A stretch of 64,000 nucleotides of DNA from Saccharibacillus qingshengii (GCF_013185195.1 NZ_JAAZWC010000022.1:23276-87275), one strand, 5' to 3'. Positions 24,963-34,316 are shown, counted from the stretch's first letter. The notes: a model not told the origin generated them from the sequence alone. Made by a program: numbers and translations.

Positions 24963-25037
24963 AGCGCGTCTGCCTGCGTGCCGGTTCCGGCTTCGTCCCT
25001 GAACCTCGGGATGCCGGATTCCGCTCCGAACATGCCG

Positions 25038-25079
25038 AAAACCTGTCTTCTTCCCATAAGGGAAAAAGACAGGTTTTTT
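25038..25079. terminator. Bidirectional terminator between nnr and the chemoreceptor gene
   Basis: A long stem, AAACCTGTCTT..TTCCC / GGGAA..AAGACAGGTTT, with T runs on both strands between convergent genes. Confidence 0.9.
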
Positions 25080-25113
25080 CGATTTCAAAAGGAAACGGCC
25101 GCTCTACGGTAGG

Positions 25114-26700
25114 TTACACCCGGAAGGTGGACACGGACAGATGCAGTTGATCCGCAAGCTGGGCAAGGGCATGGGAGGACGAAGCCGTCTGTTCGCTTGC
25201 GGCTGCCGATTCCTCGCTTGCGCCTGCGATCCCGCTAAGTGAGTGCATGACTTCGCTGGTTTGCGCCGCTTGTTCTTCGCTGGCCGCGGCGATGCCGTTG
25301 ACCTTGAGCGAAGTGCTGCTAACATGTTCAATAATATCGCTGAAGGCGCGTCCGGATTCGCCGGCATGCTGGAGATTGGTGTTGACGGCCGTTACGCTTC
25401 GGTCGATGTTAAGCTGCATGGCGCGAATGATCGACGTGATCTCCTTGGTCGCCGCACCGCTGCGTTCCGCCAATTTGCGCACTTCGTCGGCGACCACGGC
25501 AAAGCCGAGGCCCGATTCGCCGGCCCGTGCGGCTTCGATCGCGGCATTAAGGGCAAGCAGGTTCGTCTGGGCGGAAATATCGTCGATTACGCCGATAATA
25601 TCGCCGATTTTTACCGAATGCTCTTCCAGTTTGCCGACCTGTTCCGTTACGTCTTCCATACTTTGCAGGGCAAGCTGGATCGTTTCGCCGCCGGCCTGGG
25701 CCATTTCTACCGTCGCATTCGACAGTTCTGCGGCACCTTCCGCACCTTTGGCTACATCGTCGATAGCGATCGACATATCTTTGAACAGTTCGTTGATCGA
25801 ACGGGCGGCCTGCAGCTGCACGGATGTCCCGCCGGCAATCTGCTGGGTGCTGGCCGAGATTTCCTGAGACGAAGCCGCTACGTTCTGGGCGGAATCCTGG
25901 ATGCCGCCGATCAGAACGGAGAGAGTATCGACCATTTTATTGATGGACAACGACAGATCGCCGACTTCGTCTTTGGCCTGGTAATCGGATTTCTCGCGCA
26001 GGTCGCCGTCGGCGATCTTTTTCACGACGTCTCCGATCCGTTGGACCGGGCGGCTGATCATGCTGGTAACCAGCGCCACGAGCAGCAGACCGAACACAAG
26101 CGAAGCACCGATTACGATCAGCGTCCACATCGAAGCTTTGTTCACATCGCCGGTCGATTTTGTATTGGCGGCGGTAGCGAACTGCTCGTTGAGCGTTCCC
26201 AGCTGTTCGATCGATTCGTACATCAGATTACTGGTCGTGGAAACCTTATCGTTCACGTAATTCTGGAATTCCGCTTCGCTGCCCGTTTGGGCAATATCGA
26301 TGGCTGTTCCGTACAGCTTCTGATATTCGGTCCAATATTTTTCGAAATCGGTGAGCAGTACGGTTTCTTCGGGAGTCAGGTCGGTGGCCCGGTAGGCGTT
26401 CATATTGGACGTTACTTTCTCGACCAGCGGCGCGACCGTATCGGCAATTTCTTTCTTTTGTTCCGGGGTGGTAGCAATTGCGATATCACGGGAGATGATG
26501 CGCAGTTTCAGCAGGGTGCTTTCGGTAAAGGACAGGTTCCGGATCGGCAGCATATTGTTGCTGTACAGCTGATTGAGATTGTGGCGCATCATGTTGATAT
26601 TGGCCAGACCGTAGAGTCCGACGCCCGCCGTAATGAGTGTCATGGTCATTACTACCGTCATAAGCTTGGTGAAGATTTTTCGATTTCTGAACCATCGCAT
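25114..26700 (-). CDS. Methyl-accepting chemotaxis protein
   Basis: 528 residues, ATG 26700 behind CGGAGTGA. An N-terminal transmembrane helix ([18 protein letters not shown]), a four-helix-bundle ligand domain (4HB_MCP type, about 33-185), a second helix ([17 protein letters not shown]), HAMP ([19 protein letters not shown]) and the cytoplasmic signalling hairpin with the tip motif [20 protein letters not shown] and [14 protein letters not shown]. It senses an unknown small molecule and signals through CheW/CheA. No other chemotaxis genes are in the window, as is usual for orphan receptors. Confidence 0.95.
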   Translation of the reverse strand: MRWFRNRKIFTKLMTVVMTMTLITAGVGLYGLANINMMRHNLNQLYSNNMLPIRNLSFTESTLLKLRIISRDIAIATTPEQKKEIADTVAPLVEKVTSNMNAYRATDLTPEETVLLTDFEKYWTEYQKLYGTAIDIAQTGSEAEFQNYVNDKVSTTSNLMYESIEQLGTLNEQFATAANTKSTGDVNKASMWTLIVIGASLVFGLLLVALVTSMISRPVQRIGDVVKKIADGDLREKSDYQAKDEVGDLSLSINKMVDTLSVLIGGIQDSAQNVAASSQEISASTQQIAGGTSVQLQAARSINELFKDMSIAIDDVAKGAEGAAELSNATVEMAQAGGETIQLALQSMEDVTEQVGKLEEHSVKIGDIIGVIDDISAQTNLLALNAAIEAARAGESGLGFAVVADEVRKLAERSGAATKEITSIIRAMQLNIDRSVTAVNTNLQHAGESGRAFSDIIEHVSSTSLKVNGIAAASEEQAAQTSEVMHSLSGIAGASEESAAASEQTASSSHALAQLADQLHLSVSTFRV

Positions 26701-26884
26701 ACCAAATCACTCCGTTTTATTATATTGGGTCTACCGGGCACGTCTGCTCCTGCAGCCCTGGTTTTTGGGTTTTGCCTTGATACCTGTATTTGTCGTCAAC
26801 CTATCCGATATTTTTGATACCCCAAACACATAATTGTAAAAAAATATATTTTATACATACCGAGATCCAAACGTAATCCGTACG

Positions 26885-26918
26885 AAAAAAGGCCGCCATT
26901 CCTTGAAGGACGGCGGCT
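26885..26918 (-). terminator. Terminator of serS
   Basis: On the minus strand GCCGCCGTCCTT / AAGGAATGGCGGC forms a stem followed by CTTTTTT. Confidence 0.85.
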
Positions 26919-26962
26919 CTGCGAGTGCGGATATCGGATTTCCAGAACTTTGTTTGTGAAAT

Positions 26963-28276
26963 TTATTTGTCCGCTTGCCAAGCTATACAAGCGGGAGCAG
27001 CAAGGAATTCGAGTCCTCCCAGATAAGGACGAAGCGCCTGCGGCAGATAAATCGAGCCGTCTTCGCGCTGGTGATTTTCCAGCAGGGGGATGAGCAGACG
27101 GGGTACTGCGGCAGCCGTATTGTTCAGCGTATGGCAGAAACGAAGGTTTCCGTCTTTATCCCGATAGCGCAGACCGGCCCGTCGGGCCTGGAAATTGCCG
27201 ACATGCGAAGCCGAATGGGTCTCGCCGTAAGCGCCCCGGCTCGGCATCCACGTTTCGATATCGTACTGCTTGTAATTTTTTTGCGACAGATCTCCGATAC
27301 AGACGGCCACTTTGCGATACGGGAGCTCCAACCGGTCCAGCAGATCTTCTGCATTTCGTGTAATTTCCTGCAGCAGCCGCTCCGATTCTTCGCTGTCATT
27401 TCGACAAATAACGACCTGTTCGACTTTGGCGAATTGATGCACCCTGTAGAGCCCGCGAACGTCCCGTCCGGCCGAACCGACTTCGCTGCGGAAGCAGGTC
27501 GAGATCCCGGCGACCTTAATCGGTTCCTTCACATCCAGCGTCTCATTCGAGAAATACGCAATCAGCGGCACTTCCGAAGTTCCCGCCAACCACGCGTCTT
27601 CTCCTTCTATCTTATAGGTTTGATCCTGCCCTGTAGGGAAAAATCCGGTGTCGTGCATCGCTTTGGTCCGAACGATCAGCGGCACGTCCATTCCGGTAAA
27701 TCCTCGTTCTTCCAGCAGATCCAAAGCCAGCTGCTGCACGGCGCGCTGGAGTTTGAGTCCGTTTCCTTTGAGAAAATAGCTTCGGCTTCCCGCGACTTTG
27801 ACGCCGCGCTCCATGTCGAATAATCCGTGAATTTCACCCAATTCGACATGGTCTTTCGGCTTGAAATCAAAGTCCGGAATCTGCCCGGCGACCGCGATTT
27901 CGACATTATCCGCATCCGATTCTCCGAAGGGAGTGTCCGGCGATACCCGATTCGGCACCCGGTCCATCAGATAGCGGTAGCGGAGCATAACAGTCTCAAG
28001 TTCGTCCTTCACGTTCGCCAGCTCTTCTTTTTCCGCCCGAATCCGTTCTTTTTCCAACGAGGCTTCGGCGTCTTCTCCGGCAGCGATCCGGGCAGCTACG
28101 GCCGCACTTCGGCGGTTGCGCAGGGTCCGCAGCGCTTCCGCGCGCACCGACAGCTCGCGTCTGCGATCGTCCGTGCCGAGCAGCTCCGCGATCGATATCC
28201 CGATTTTTTTGCCGTCTGCCGCCGCCTGAAACTCTTCCGCCCGTTCCCGAATATCCTTGATGTCCATCATGTGCAT
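26963..28276 (-). CDS. serS: Seryl-tRNA synthetase
   Basis: 437 residues, ATG 28276 behind AAGGAG. An N-terminal antiparallel coiled-coil arm (about 30-105, with RTLRNRRSAAVAARI) precedes the class II core: motif 2 STCFRSEVGSAGRDVRGLYR and motif 3 region HTLNNTAAAVPRLLIPLLEN. Motif 3 differs from the usual NGSG..GR form, and the substrate loop reads TSEVPLIAY, so this is a diverged branch and possibly a second SerRS in the genome. It charges tRNA-Ser (and tRNA-Sec where present). Expression is under the T-box leader immediately upstream. Confidence 0.92.
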   Translation of the reverse strand: MHMMDIKDIRERAEEFQAAADGKKIGISIAELLGTDDRRRELSVRAEALRTLRNRRSAAVAARIAAGEDAEASLEKERIRAEKEELANVKDELETVMLRYRYLMDRVPNRVSPDTPFGESDADNVEIAVAGQIPDFDFKPKDHVELGEIHGLFDMERGVKVAGSRSYFLKGNGLKLQRAVQQLALDLLEERGFTGMDVPLIVRTKAMHDTGFFPTGQDQTYKIEGEDAWLAGTSEVPLIAYFSNETLDVKEPIKVAGISTCFRSEVGSAGRDVRGLYRVHQFAKVEQVVICRNDSEESERLLQEITRNAEDLLDRLELPYRKVAVCIGDLSQKNYKQYDIETWMPSRGAYGETHSASHVGNFQARRAGLRYRDKDGNLRFCHTLNNTAAAVPRLLIPLLENHQREDGSIYLPQALRPYLGGLEFLAAPACIAWQADK

Positions 28277-28305
28277 GCACGCTCCTTGAGTAAAATTGGG
28301 GGTAG

Positions 28306-28542
28306 AAAAAACGCAAAAACGCCCTCTCGTTTGGGACGAGGGGCGTAATCTACGCTCGCGGTGCCACCCAATTTGACCGTTCCCGAAGGAGCGATCCGCT
28401 CTGGATTCCGCGATAACGGGCGAATACCGGTTGACTTAGGCGGCCTGCGGATCAACTGCAACTCTGCGCAGGCCCTTGACGAAAACGCCTCGGAGTTGGA
28501 TGCTCTTCATCGGCATGTAAGGGTTCTGAAATTGTGATCCCC
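28306..28542 (-). promoter_or_regulatory. T-box leader of serS
   Basis: The minus strand carries the T-box core AATTGGGTGGCACCGCGAG (28375-28357), followed by a terminator stem CGCCCCTCGT / ACGAGAGGGCG and TTTTT (ending near 28306). Uncharged tRNA-Ser pairing with the core would favour the antiterminator. The upstream arm (about 28535-28470) should be Stem I; both AGC and TCC serine triplets occur there, and I cannot say which is the specifier. Confidence 0.93.
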
Positions 28543-28572
28543 AGTATAACGCCGTCTGCGCGCGTCCGTCAA
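28543..28572 (-). promoter_or_regulatory. Sigma-A promoter of the serS T-box transcript
   Basis: TTGACG (28572-28567) and TATACT (28548-28543) are separated by 18 bases. Confidence 0.8.
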
Positions 28573-28594
28573 TCCCGCCAATCGTCATCGGCAC

Positions 28595-28630
28595 AAAAAA
28601 AGGCCCGGATTCGGGGAGAATCCGGAGCCT
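28595..28630 (-). terminator. Terminator downstream of the IDEAL-domain gene
   Basis: On the minus strand AGGCTCCGGATTC / GAATCCGGGCCT is followed by TTTTTTT. It lies about 250 bases after the gene end; the bases between (28631-28877) hold nothing I recognise. Confidence 0.85.
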
Positions 28631-28877
28631 GCAGGCGTATCGGGCTGGAGTTGAAGGGAGAAGATACGCCGAAAGGGAAGGAGAAAAAGATATGATGAAG
28701 CGGGTCCCGGCGATAGAAGCGAAGTCTGGATGAAGGATACTAGTCGGGAGTCCGCAGTACACCCTGAGGTGAAAAAAGCGGATGAAGTTTGATATCGGAC
28801 GCGATATGCAGAAAGAGTAGGAGCTGTCCGATTTTGTCGAATGCTTGCTTGGCAGGTTGTCGAGACGTCCAGCCGTG

Positions 28878-29330
28878 TTAGGCGCTGATGGCGTTGTAAC
28901 GGTTCGACAGTTCTTCGAACCATTCTTTGTCTTTGAGCTGCAGGGCAAGGTCGATCAGGTTGTTCAGTTCGCCGCGCTCCAATTCGACCTGGTCGTTGAA
29001 GCTGATGCTGGCGGAAATGGTGATGCGTTCTTCGGCATTGGCGGAGAGGTCGATATCGACGTTTACTTCGACTTCGGCGTCCATGTATTCTTTTTTCAGG
29101 AAGTAGATCACTTCGCAGAGGATCACCGGTCTGACGTAGCTTTCGAACGAGCAGTCCATCACTTTGACCCAGTAGTGGGGGTTGGAGAAGTGCAGCGTCT
29201 GACCGGCTTCTTCACTGCTGCCGTTTTGGACATCCTGGGTCAGTTCAAGCAGTACAGGCTCCGCTTCGAAAAACTTGGCGATTTGTTTGTGGAGAACTTC
29301 CATGATTCCTTTAGTATTCAGCATGATCAT
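28878..29330 (-). CDS. IDEAL-domain protein
   Basis: 150 residues, ATG 29330 ten bases after GAGAGG. The C-terminal stretch LNNLIDLALQLKDKEWFEEL fits the IDEAL domain, a short helical module of Firmicute proteins such as YpiB, named for its I-D-E-A-L signature (here I-D-L-A-L). The N-terminal about 110 residues include an aromatic-rich segment (HYWVKVMDCSFESYVRPVIL) and a strand-rich acidic region. It is probably cytosolic and an adaptor-type protein, but no partner can be named. The gene is monocistronic. Confidence 0.72.
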   Translation of the reverse strand: MIMLNTKGIMEVLHKQIAKFFEAEPVLLELTQDVQNGSSEEAGQTLHFSNPHYWVKVMDCSFESYVRPVILCEVIYFLKKEYMDAEVEVNVDIDLSANAEERITISASISFNDQVELERGELNNLIDLALQLKDKEWFEELSNRYNAISA

Positions 29331-29528
29331 GATTGCTGCACCTCTCTCTTTTGTATTTGTCGTTTATTGAATGAGTTTGTCGTTTTTTGTTGTTGCCTTG
29401 TCTTCTTGACTTATTTATCGGTGCAGGGAAATGAAAGTTTATAGCTTTTTTTAAAATGATTACGCAAAAATCTACTCGTAAAAGATTAATAGGAACATCT
29501 TCCGATACGCACAACTTTTCACGCACGC

Positions 29529-29570
29529 AAAAAGGTACCGGACAGTCCTAGAGGACGGCCCGGTACCTTG
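29529..29570 (-). terminator. Terminator of the TerC gene
   Basis: A stem, AAGGTACCGG / CCGGTACCTT, with an inner GTCC/GGAC pairing; on the minus strand it is followed by TTTTT. Confidence 0.88.
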
Positions 29571-29599
29571 AAATACAGGGTACTATGGGGGATTCGCAA

Positions 29600-30442
29600 T
29601 TATTTATCGAGCTTTGGAAGCTTCTTGGCTTGTTCGTCGACTTCGCGAATCGGTTCTTCGTGCGTTTTCACTTCAACCTTCTTGGAAGTGAACCAGCCGA
29701 TCAGGGCGATCGAGACGAGAACAATGTAGAACGTTGTTTTCCAGATCGTACCTTCGACAAAATCATGCGGGACCAGACCGATCGCTTCGTGACCGAGGGT
29801 ATGCATGGCGAGCTTGACGCCCACCCAGCCGACGATAACGAAAGCGGCCGTTTCAAGACCCGGACGGGAGTGCAGCAGTCCGACGAACAGGTTCGCCGCG
29901 AAACGCATGATAACGAGACCGATAAATCCGCCTGCGAAGATTACGGCAAATTGTCCGGCGTCCAAGCCGCCGATCGTGCCCCAGTTGGTCGGAGGCAGCG
30001 CTACCGCGAGAGCGACAGCCGCAAGGATGGAGTCGACCGCGAATGCAAGGTCGGCCAGCTCGACTTTGAAGACCACGCCCCAGAAGCTGACTTTCTTCTT
30101 GCCAACGCCTTTGCCGTCCGCGGATTCTTCCGCTTCTTCGGTTTCCGACTTCTTTTTGAGCATGGCCCTAATGATATGGTTGAGCGAGATGAACAGCAGG
30201 TACGCGGCTCCGATCGCTTGAATCCACCAGACGTCTACGAGGAACGAGATAATGAACAGGGAACCGAAACGAAGCACAAAGGCTCCGACAAGGCCGTAGA
30301 ACAAAGCTTTCTTGCGCTCTTCTTCCGGCAGGGGTTTGACCATGATCGCCAGTACCAGCGCGTTATCCGCAGCCAGGAGACCTTCCAGCGCGATCAGTAC
30401 GAGCAGTACCCATCCGTATTCGAGCATTAACGACAAATCCAT
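29600..30442 (-). CDS. TerC-family membrane protein, probable manganese exporter
   Basis: Start ATG 30442 behind AAAGGAGAGAAG; codons further upstream lie in the leader. 280 residues with about seven transmembrane helices. TerC motifs: EGLLAADNALVLAIMV (conserved acidic residues in the first helix) and VELADLAFAVDSILAAVALA (a second acidic site). A charged cytoplasmic loop lies between (KKKSETEEAEESADGKG). TerC proteins export Mn(II) or load it onto exported enzymes. The yybP-ykoY leader upstream strongly supports a manganese role. Confidence 0.92.
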   Translation of the reverse strand: MDLSLMLEYGWVLLVLIALEGLLAADNALVLAIMVKPLPEEERKKALFYGLVGAFVLRFGSLFIISFLVDVWWIQAIGAAYLLFISLNHIIRAMLKKKSETEEAEESADGKGVGKKKVSFWGVVFKVELADLAFAVDSILAAVALAVALPPTNWGTIGGLDAGQFAVIFAGGFIGLVIMRFAANLFVGLLHSRPGLETAAFVIVGWVGVKLAMHTLGHEAIGLVPHDFVEGTIWKTTFYIVLVSIALIGWFTSKKVEVKTHEEPIREVDEQAKKLPKLDK

Positions 30443-30500
30443 GAGCTTCTCTCCTTTTGTGTGGGGATTGTATTCCCTCTTATCCATGAAAAGACCCCAA

Positions 30501-30714
30501 TAAAACAAAAGAGACTTTTACCGCCACAGGATACGATGAGGTACACGGGTGTGCACGAACAAACGTAACCTAAAGCGGTAAAAGTCTCGCTAACAACGAT
30601 GGTTGCCAACAAAGCCGGGGATATACTCCCGTATTGACGACTTTGCTGTAAAAGCTACTCCCTCTTACCCGGTTAAGGAAAGATCAAGTATGAAATTGGG
30701 GTCTTCCATAAGTT
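30501..30714 (-). promoter_or_regulatory. yybP-ykoY (manganese) riboswitch with terminator platform
   Basis: The minus-strand leader has the two conserved aptamer elements GGGAGTAGC (near 30668-30655) and GCAACCATC (near 30608-30598), followed by an expression platform: a 14-bp perfect stem GAGACTTTTACCGC / GCGGTAAAAGTCTC (30588-30575 and 30524-30511) and TTTTGTTTT. Mn(II) binding would prevent terminator formation and switch on the exporter. The aptamer occupies about 30590-30695. Confidence 0.93.
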
Positions 30715-30720
30715 ACGCTT

Positions 30721-30750
30721 ATCTTAAAGGATAGACAGTCGGCTTGTCAA
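30721..30750 (-). promoter_or_regulatory. Sigma-A promoter of the TerC leader
   Basis: TTGACA (30750-30745), an 18-bp spacer and TAAGAT (30726-30721). Confidence 0.8.
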
Positions 30751-30818
30751 CAAGAAAAGGCGGAAATGGATTTATATAGGTAAAAGTTTACACAGTACAA
30801 AGTGACAAGCGGAGACGC

Positions 30819-31349
30819 CTACCGAATAGAAATCAGCGGATTGGAACGTTCCCACAATACGGCTTCGCCGCGCTCCAGACTTTCGGGAATCCGGATCAGC
30901 CGCTGATTCGAGCTGCCCCGGTACAGCAGCGAGACGTCGCGCAGATGCTGCTCGAACCGTCCGTCGACCAGCACCTGGCCGCGCCGCAGCAGTTCATACT
31001 CGTCGCTGCCCGGGCGGGCGGCAAGCTGTTCGAACGTGTAGCCGCTGTACATCCAGACATTGAGTCCGGGAATACGCTCACGCGCCAGATCGACGAAGGC
31101 GGCAGCTTCCGCCGCCGAGAAGAAAGGATCTCCGCCTGCCAGCGTCAATCCGTCCAGCAGCGGATTGTCCGCCATTTCCTGGATGATTTCGCGCTGCCGG
31201 GCGTCGTCAAAAAGCTCCCCGTAATCGAAATTCCAGGTACGCGGGCTGAAGCAGCCTTTGCAGGCATGCCTGCATCCGCTGATAAAGACCGATGCGCGCA
31301 GTCCTTCGCCTTCATTAATGGATTCGGGATAATACCCGCAGATATTCAT
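30819..31349 (-). CDS. nrdG: Anaerobic ribonucleotide reductase activating protein
   Basis: 176 residues, ATG 31349 behind AAGGAGG. A radical-SAM enzyme with the [4Fe-4S] motif CRHACKGC (C-x3-C-x2-C) and the SAM-binding LTLAGGDPFFS. It generates the glycyl radical on NrdD under anoxic conditions. It starts 40 bases after nrdD ends, so the two form an operon. The C-terminus is slightly longer than in compact NrdG proteins. Confidence 0.95.
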   Translation of the reverse strand: MNICGYYPESINEGEGLRASVFISGCRHACKGCFSPRTWNFDYGELFDDARQREIIQEMADNPLLDGLTLAGGDPFFSAAEAAAFVDLARERIPGLNVWMYSGYTFEQLAARPGSDEYELLRRGQVLVDGRFEQHLRDVSLLYRGSSNQRLIRIPESLERGEAVLWERSNPLISIR

Positions 31350-31389
31350 GGATGTTCCGCCTCCTTGGACCGCTCTGCCGTGACTTGCG

Positions 31390-33438
31390 TTACTCCTGCC
31401 GAACCGCCTGGCCGGCGTGCTTGACCCGGTCGCGCACTTCGGCCTGCTTGGCTCCGTTGAACCGCGTCTGATAATCGCCTGTCAGATAGCCGGTGACGCG
31501 GCGCAGACGGGAGATACGCACTTCGGTTTCCTTTTTCCCGCAGGAGGGGCACGATTCGCCGATGATGCCTTCGTGTCCGCACGAAGTGCAGCGGTCGATC
31601 GGGTGATTGATGCTGAAATAGCTGACGTTCTGATCCAGAGCATAGGCGACGATCTTGCGGAACGCTTCCGGGTTGCTGCGCACATTGCCGTCCAGCTCGA
31701 TATACGAGATAGCGCCGGCGTTGCACAGTTCGTGGAAGGGCGCTTCAAGCGAAATCTTGCGCGCGGCGGTCGTTTGGTAATAGACCGGCACATGGAACGA
31801 ATTCGTATAATACTCGCGGTCGGTTACGCCCGGAATCGAGCCGTATTCCCGGGCGTCGTTCTTGGTGAACTTGCCCGACAATCCTTCGGCCGGCGTAGCG
31901 AACAGCGTGATATTGAGATCGTGTTTCTCGCTCATCGCATCGCAGTAATCCCTCATATAACGGACAACCTCCAGCGCTTTGGCATAGACGTCCGCGTCTT
32001 CCGCGTGGTGCTTGCCGTACATGGCTTTCATGGACTCGGCAATTCCGATAAAGCCGATCGACAGGCTGCCGTGCTTGAGCAGGTCTTCGACCTTGTCGTC
32101 GGGACCGAGCGCTTCTCCGCCTTCCCATACGCCTTCGCGCATCATGAAGTCGGACGCTTTGGCCGGCTGTTTGGCTTGAATCCGGTAGCGGTGCAGGAGT
32201 CCCTGCATCGCGATCCCGAGCGACCGGTCCAGCATGGCGTAGTAGCCTTCTTCGTCGGCCCATTTGCGTTTGCCGAGCACGGTGCCGTGTTCCAGTCCAA
32301 GCTTCACCAGATTGATCGTATTAAAAGACAGATTGCCTTTGCCCGACAGGTGGTTGCGGCCGAAGCGGTCGGCCACGACCCGCGTGCGGCAGCCCATGGT
32401 CGCGAACTCCGTATTCGGGTCGCCCGGCACGTAATATTCCATATTGATCGGCGCATCGAGATTGGCGAAGTTCGGGTACAGGCGCTTGGTCGAGCATTCG
32501 ATCGCTTTGAGGAACAGATCGTAGTTCGGATCGCCCGGGTTCTGGTTGATTCCTTTTTTGCATTTGAAGATCTGGATCGGGAAAATCGGCGTCTGCCCCT
32601 GTCCCAGTCCGCGCATCGTGGATTCCATCAGACTCTCCATGACGAGGCGGCCTTCGCTCGACGTGCAGGTGCCGTAGTTGATACTGGTAAAAGGAATCTG
32701 TCCGCCGCCGCGGCTCGACATCGTGTTCAGGTTGTGGACGAGACTCTCCGCCGCCTGGAACGTTTCCTGCCGGGTCTCCTGGTAGGCGTAGCGGTACGCA
32801 TGCGGATAACGGGCTTGGAGATCGGCATTGTCCATATAGATCTCTTCGTCGGTCGGACTGTCCGGTTGGGAGCTGTCTGAAGCGCTGCCGGAAAGAGTCC
32901 GCTGTTCTTCGGCAAAGCTCTCGAAATACGCCAGTCCTTTGCGGAAATGCTTAATGAAGGAACGGCCTACGTAAGGCGCCAAGTCGTAATCGAGTTTGTT
33001 GGCCGAGACGCCGCCGTACTGCGCGTTCTGCTGGCATTGGAAGATGATCGCGACCAGCGCCATCGCCGTCATGATCGTTCGCGGCGTCCGCAGATCACCA
33101 TTGCCGGTGCTGAAGCCTTCGGCCAGCAGTTTGTCGAACGGAATAAAGATGCAGTTGGTCGTGCCGACCGCATAATGGTCCAGATCGTGTACATAGACGG
33201 TGTTGTCCCGGATCGCCGCTTCCACTTCCTTGGGCAGCACGAGGCGGCGCGCATACCATTTGGCGTACTCGCTGCCGAATTTGCTCATTTTGCCGGAAAA
33301 GCTGTCACCGTTCAGGTTGGCGTTCTCGCGCAGGGTCTCGGTATTGAGACTGTCGGCGATATCGCGCCCCAACCGGATCACTTCCTCGAGCGCATCGTTT
33401 TCTTGACGGGTTGGGGAGAAGGAAAGGGTCATGCTCAT
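31390..33438 (-). CDS. nrdD: Anaerobic (class III) ribonucleoside-triphosphate reductase
   Basis: 682 residues, ATG 33438 behind AAAGGACGG. Core features: YVHDLDHYAVGTTNC, SSRGGGQIPFTSINYGTCTS with active-site cysteine, the C-terminal zinc ribbon CTSCGHEG..CPSCGKKE and the glycyl-radical loop RRVTGYL (usually RVCGYL). The N-terminus goes straight into the catalytic core without the roughly 100-residue ATP-cone domain, so allosteric shut-off by dATP is predicted to be absent. It makes dNTPs when oxygen is lacking, which fits the electron-transfer genes further along. Confidence 0.94.
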   Translation of the reverse strand: MSMTLSFSPTRQENDALEEVIRLGRDIADSLNTETLRENANLNGDSFSGKMSKFGSEYAKWYARRLVLPKEVEAAIRDNTVYVHDLDHYAVGTTNCIFIPFDKLLAEGFSTGNGDLRTPRTIMTAMALVAIIFQCQQNAQYGGVSANKLDYDLAPYVGRSFIKHFRKGLAYFESFAEEQRTLSGSASDSSQPDSPTDEEIYMDNADLQARYPHAYRYAYQETRQETFQAAESLVHNLNTMSSRGGGQIPFTSINYGTCTSSEGRLVMESLMESTMRGLGQGQTPIFPIQIFKCKKGINQNPGDPNYDLFLKAIECSTKRLYPNFANLDAPINMEYYVPGDPNTEFATMGCRTRVVADRFGRNHLSGKGNLSFNTINLVKLGLEHGTVLGKRKWADEEGYYAMLDRSLGIAMQGLLHRYRIQAKQPAKASDFMMREGVWEGGEALGPDDKVEDLLKHGSLSIGFIGIAESMKAMYGKHHAEDADVYAKALEVVRYMRDYCDAMSEKHDLNITLFATPAEGLSGKFTKNDAREYGSIPGVTDREYYTNSFHVPVYYQTTAARKISLEAPFHELCNAGAISYIELDGNVRSNPEAFRKIVAYALDQNVSYFSINHPIDRCTSCGHEGIIGESCPSCGKKETEVRISRLRRVTGYLTGDYQTRFNGAKQAEVRDRVKHAGQAVRQE

Positions 33439-33526
33439 TGGGAATTCCGTCCTTTCGTTATGTAGGTTTATGTGAGCCGCATCCGGATCGTATCGGGAAT
33501 GCGGGCTGTAAGCACTTATCTGCCAA

Positions 33527-33573
33527 ACACTATATTTGGCCTTCGGCTACTAAATTTACACCTATATATGGGG
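33527..33573. promoter_or_regulatory. Pair of candidate NrdR boxes upstream of nrdD
   Basis: ACACTATATTTGGC begins at 33527 and ACACCTATATATGG at 33558; both resemble the NrdR consensus (ACACTATATATTGTGT-like), the second less well. The two begin exactly 31 bases apart, three helical turns, the usual NrdR spacing. The rest of the 33439-33793 gap holds no gene; the core promoter was not resolved. Confidence 0.5.
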
Positions 33574-33793
33574 GTTGTGAAGCGAACGGAGAGGGATTGC
33601 CACATAACCGACACAAACGGGCATCGAAAAATTAATCAAATCGTCAAGGTTGAAAACGTCCTTTTTGCACGAACCCAACAGCGGCGCGGGATGAACGCAA
33701 ATTCGATTTCGAAGCCAAAGGGGTATACAATGAAGAGAACCCAAAAACGGAGTTGACAGACGGTCGAATCCGTGAAAAAAGGAGAGAATCCAA

Positions 33794-34114
33794 ATGGCGA
33801 TAGCGGAATTGACGATCGTTCCGATCGGAACGGGTACGACCAGCCTCAGCGGTTACGTCGCGGAGATGCAGCGCAAGCTTGCGACGCTTGAAGGGATCAG
33901 CTACGAACTGACGTCGATGAGCACGATCATCGAAGGCCCGCTCGACCGAATCCTGGACGCGGTGAAGACGCTGCATGAGCATACGTTCGAATCCGGCGCG
34001 CTGCGGGTCTCGACGTCGGTCAAGATCGACGACCGCCGCGACAAGGAAGGGTCCTCCGCGCAGAAGCTGGCTTCGGTTCAGGCCCGGATGACGGAGCAGA
34101 GCGAGATGCAGTAG
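33794..34114 (+). CDS. MTH1187-family thiamine-binding protein
   Basis: 106 residues, ATG behind AAAGGAGAG. The complete chain matches the small ferredoxin-like fold family MTH1187/YqgV (AIAELTIVPIGTGTTSLSGY, YELTSMSTIIEGPLDRILDA). Members bind thiamine or HMP and are often near thiamine genes, but none is near here. Probably a cytosolic homo-oligomer. A C-terminal tail of about 15 polar residues extends past the fold. Confidence 0.88.
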   Translation: MAIAELTIVPIGTGTTSLSGYVAEMQRKLATLEGISYELTSMSTIIEGPLDRILDAVKTLHEHTFESGALRVSTSVKIDDRRDKEGSSAQKLASVQARMTEQSEMQ

Positions 34115-34256
34115 GCGCCGGAGCATCCGGTGTATGAATAACGGTTCAAGAAAGAAGGGAAAGGAGCAAAAAGACGCAGGAAAAGCATGTGAAAAAGTAT
34201 GTGAAAAAGCATATGCGCAGACCCGCTAAAACTTCTGTTTTTTTGCTCCGAAAAGC

Positions 34257-34284
34257 TTGCGGATTTTCCGAATCGGTGTATAAT
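34257..34284 (+). promoter_or_regulatory. Promoter of tRNA-Thr
   Basis: A perfect TATAAT at 34279-34284 with TTGCGG at 34257-34262, 16 bases apart; 32 bases before the tRNA. Confidence 0.65.
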
Positions 34285-34316
34285 AGATTTCGTTGCTGTT
34301 CAAGAACAACAGATAG

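Noticed and set aside
26700..26850. Sigma-D motility promoter upstream of the chemoreceptor
   Set aside because: A CCGATAT-like string occurs, but on the wrong strand and without a matching TAAA element.
28436..28948. Open frame on the minus strand across the T-box leader
   Set aside because: It overlaps the serS promoter, T-box and a terminator, and its translation is featureless.
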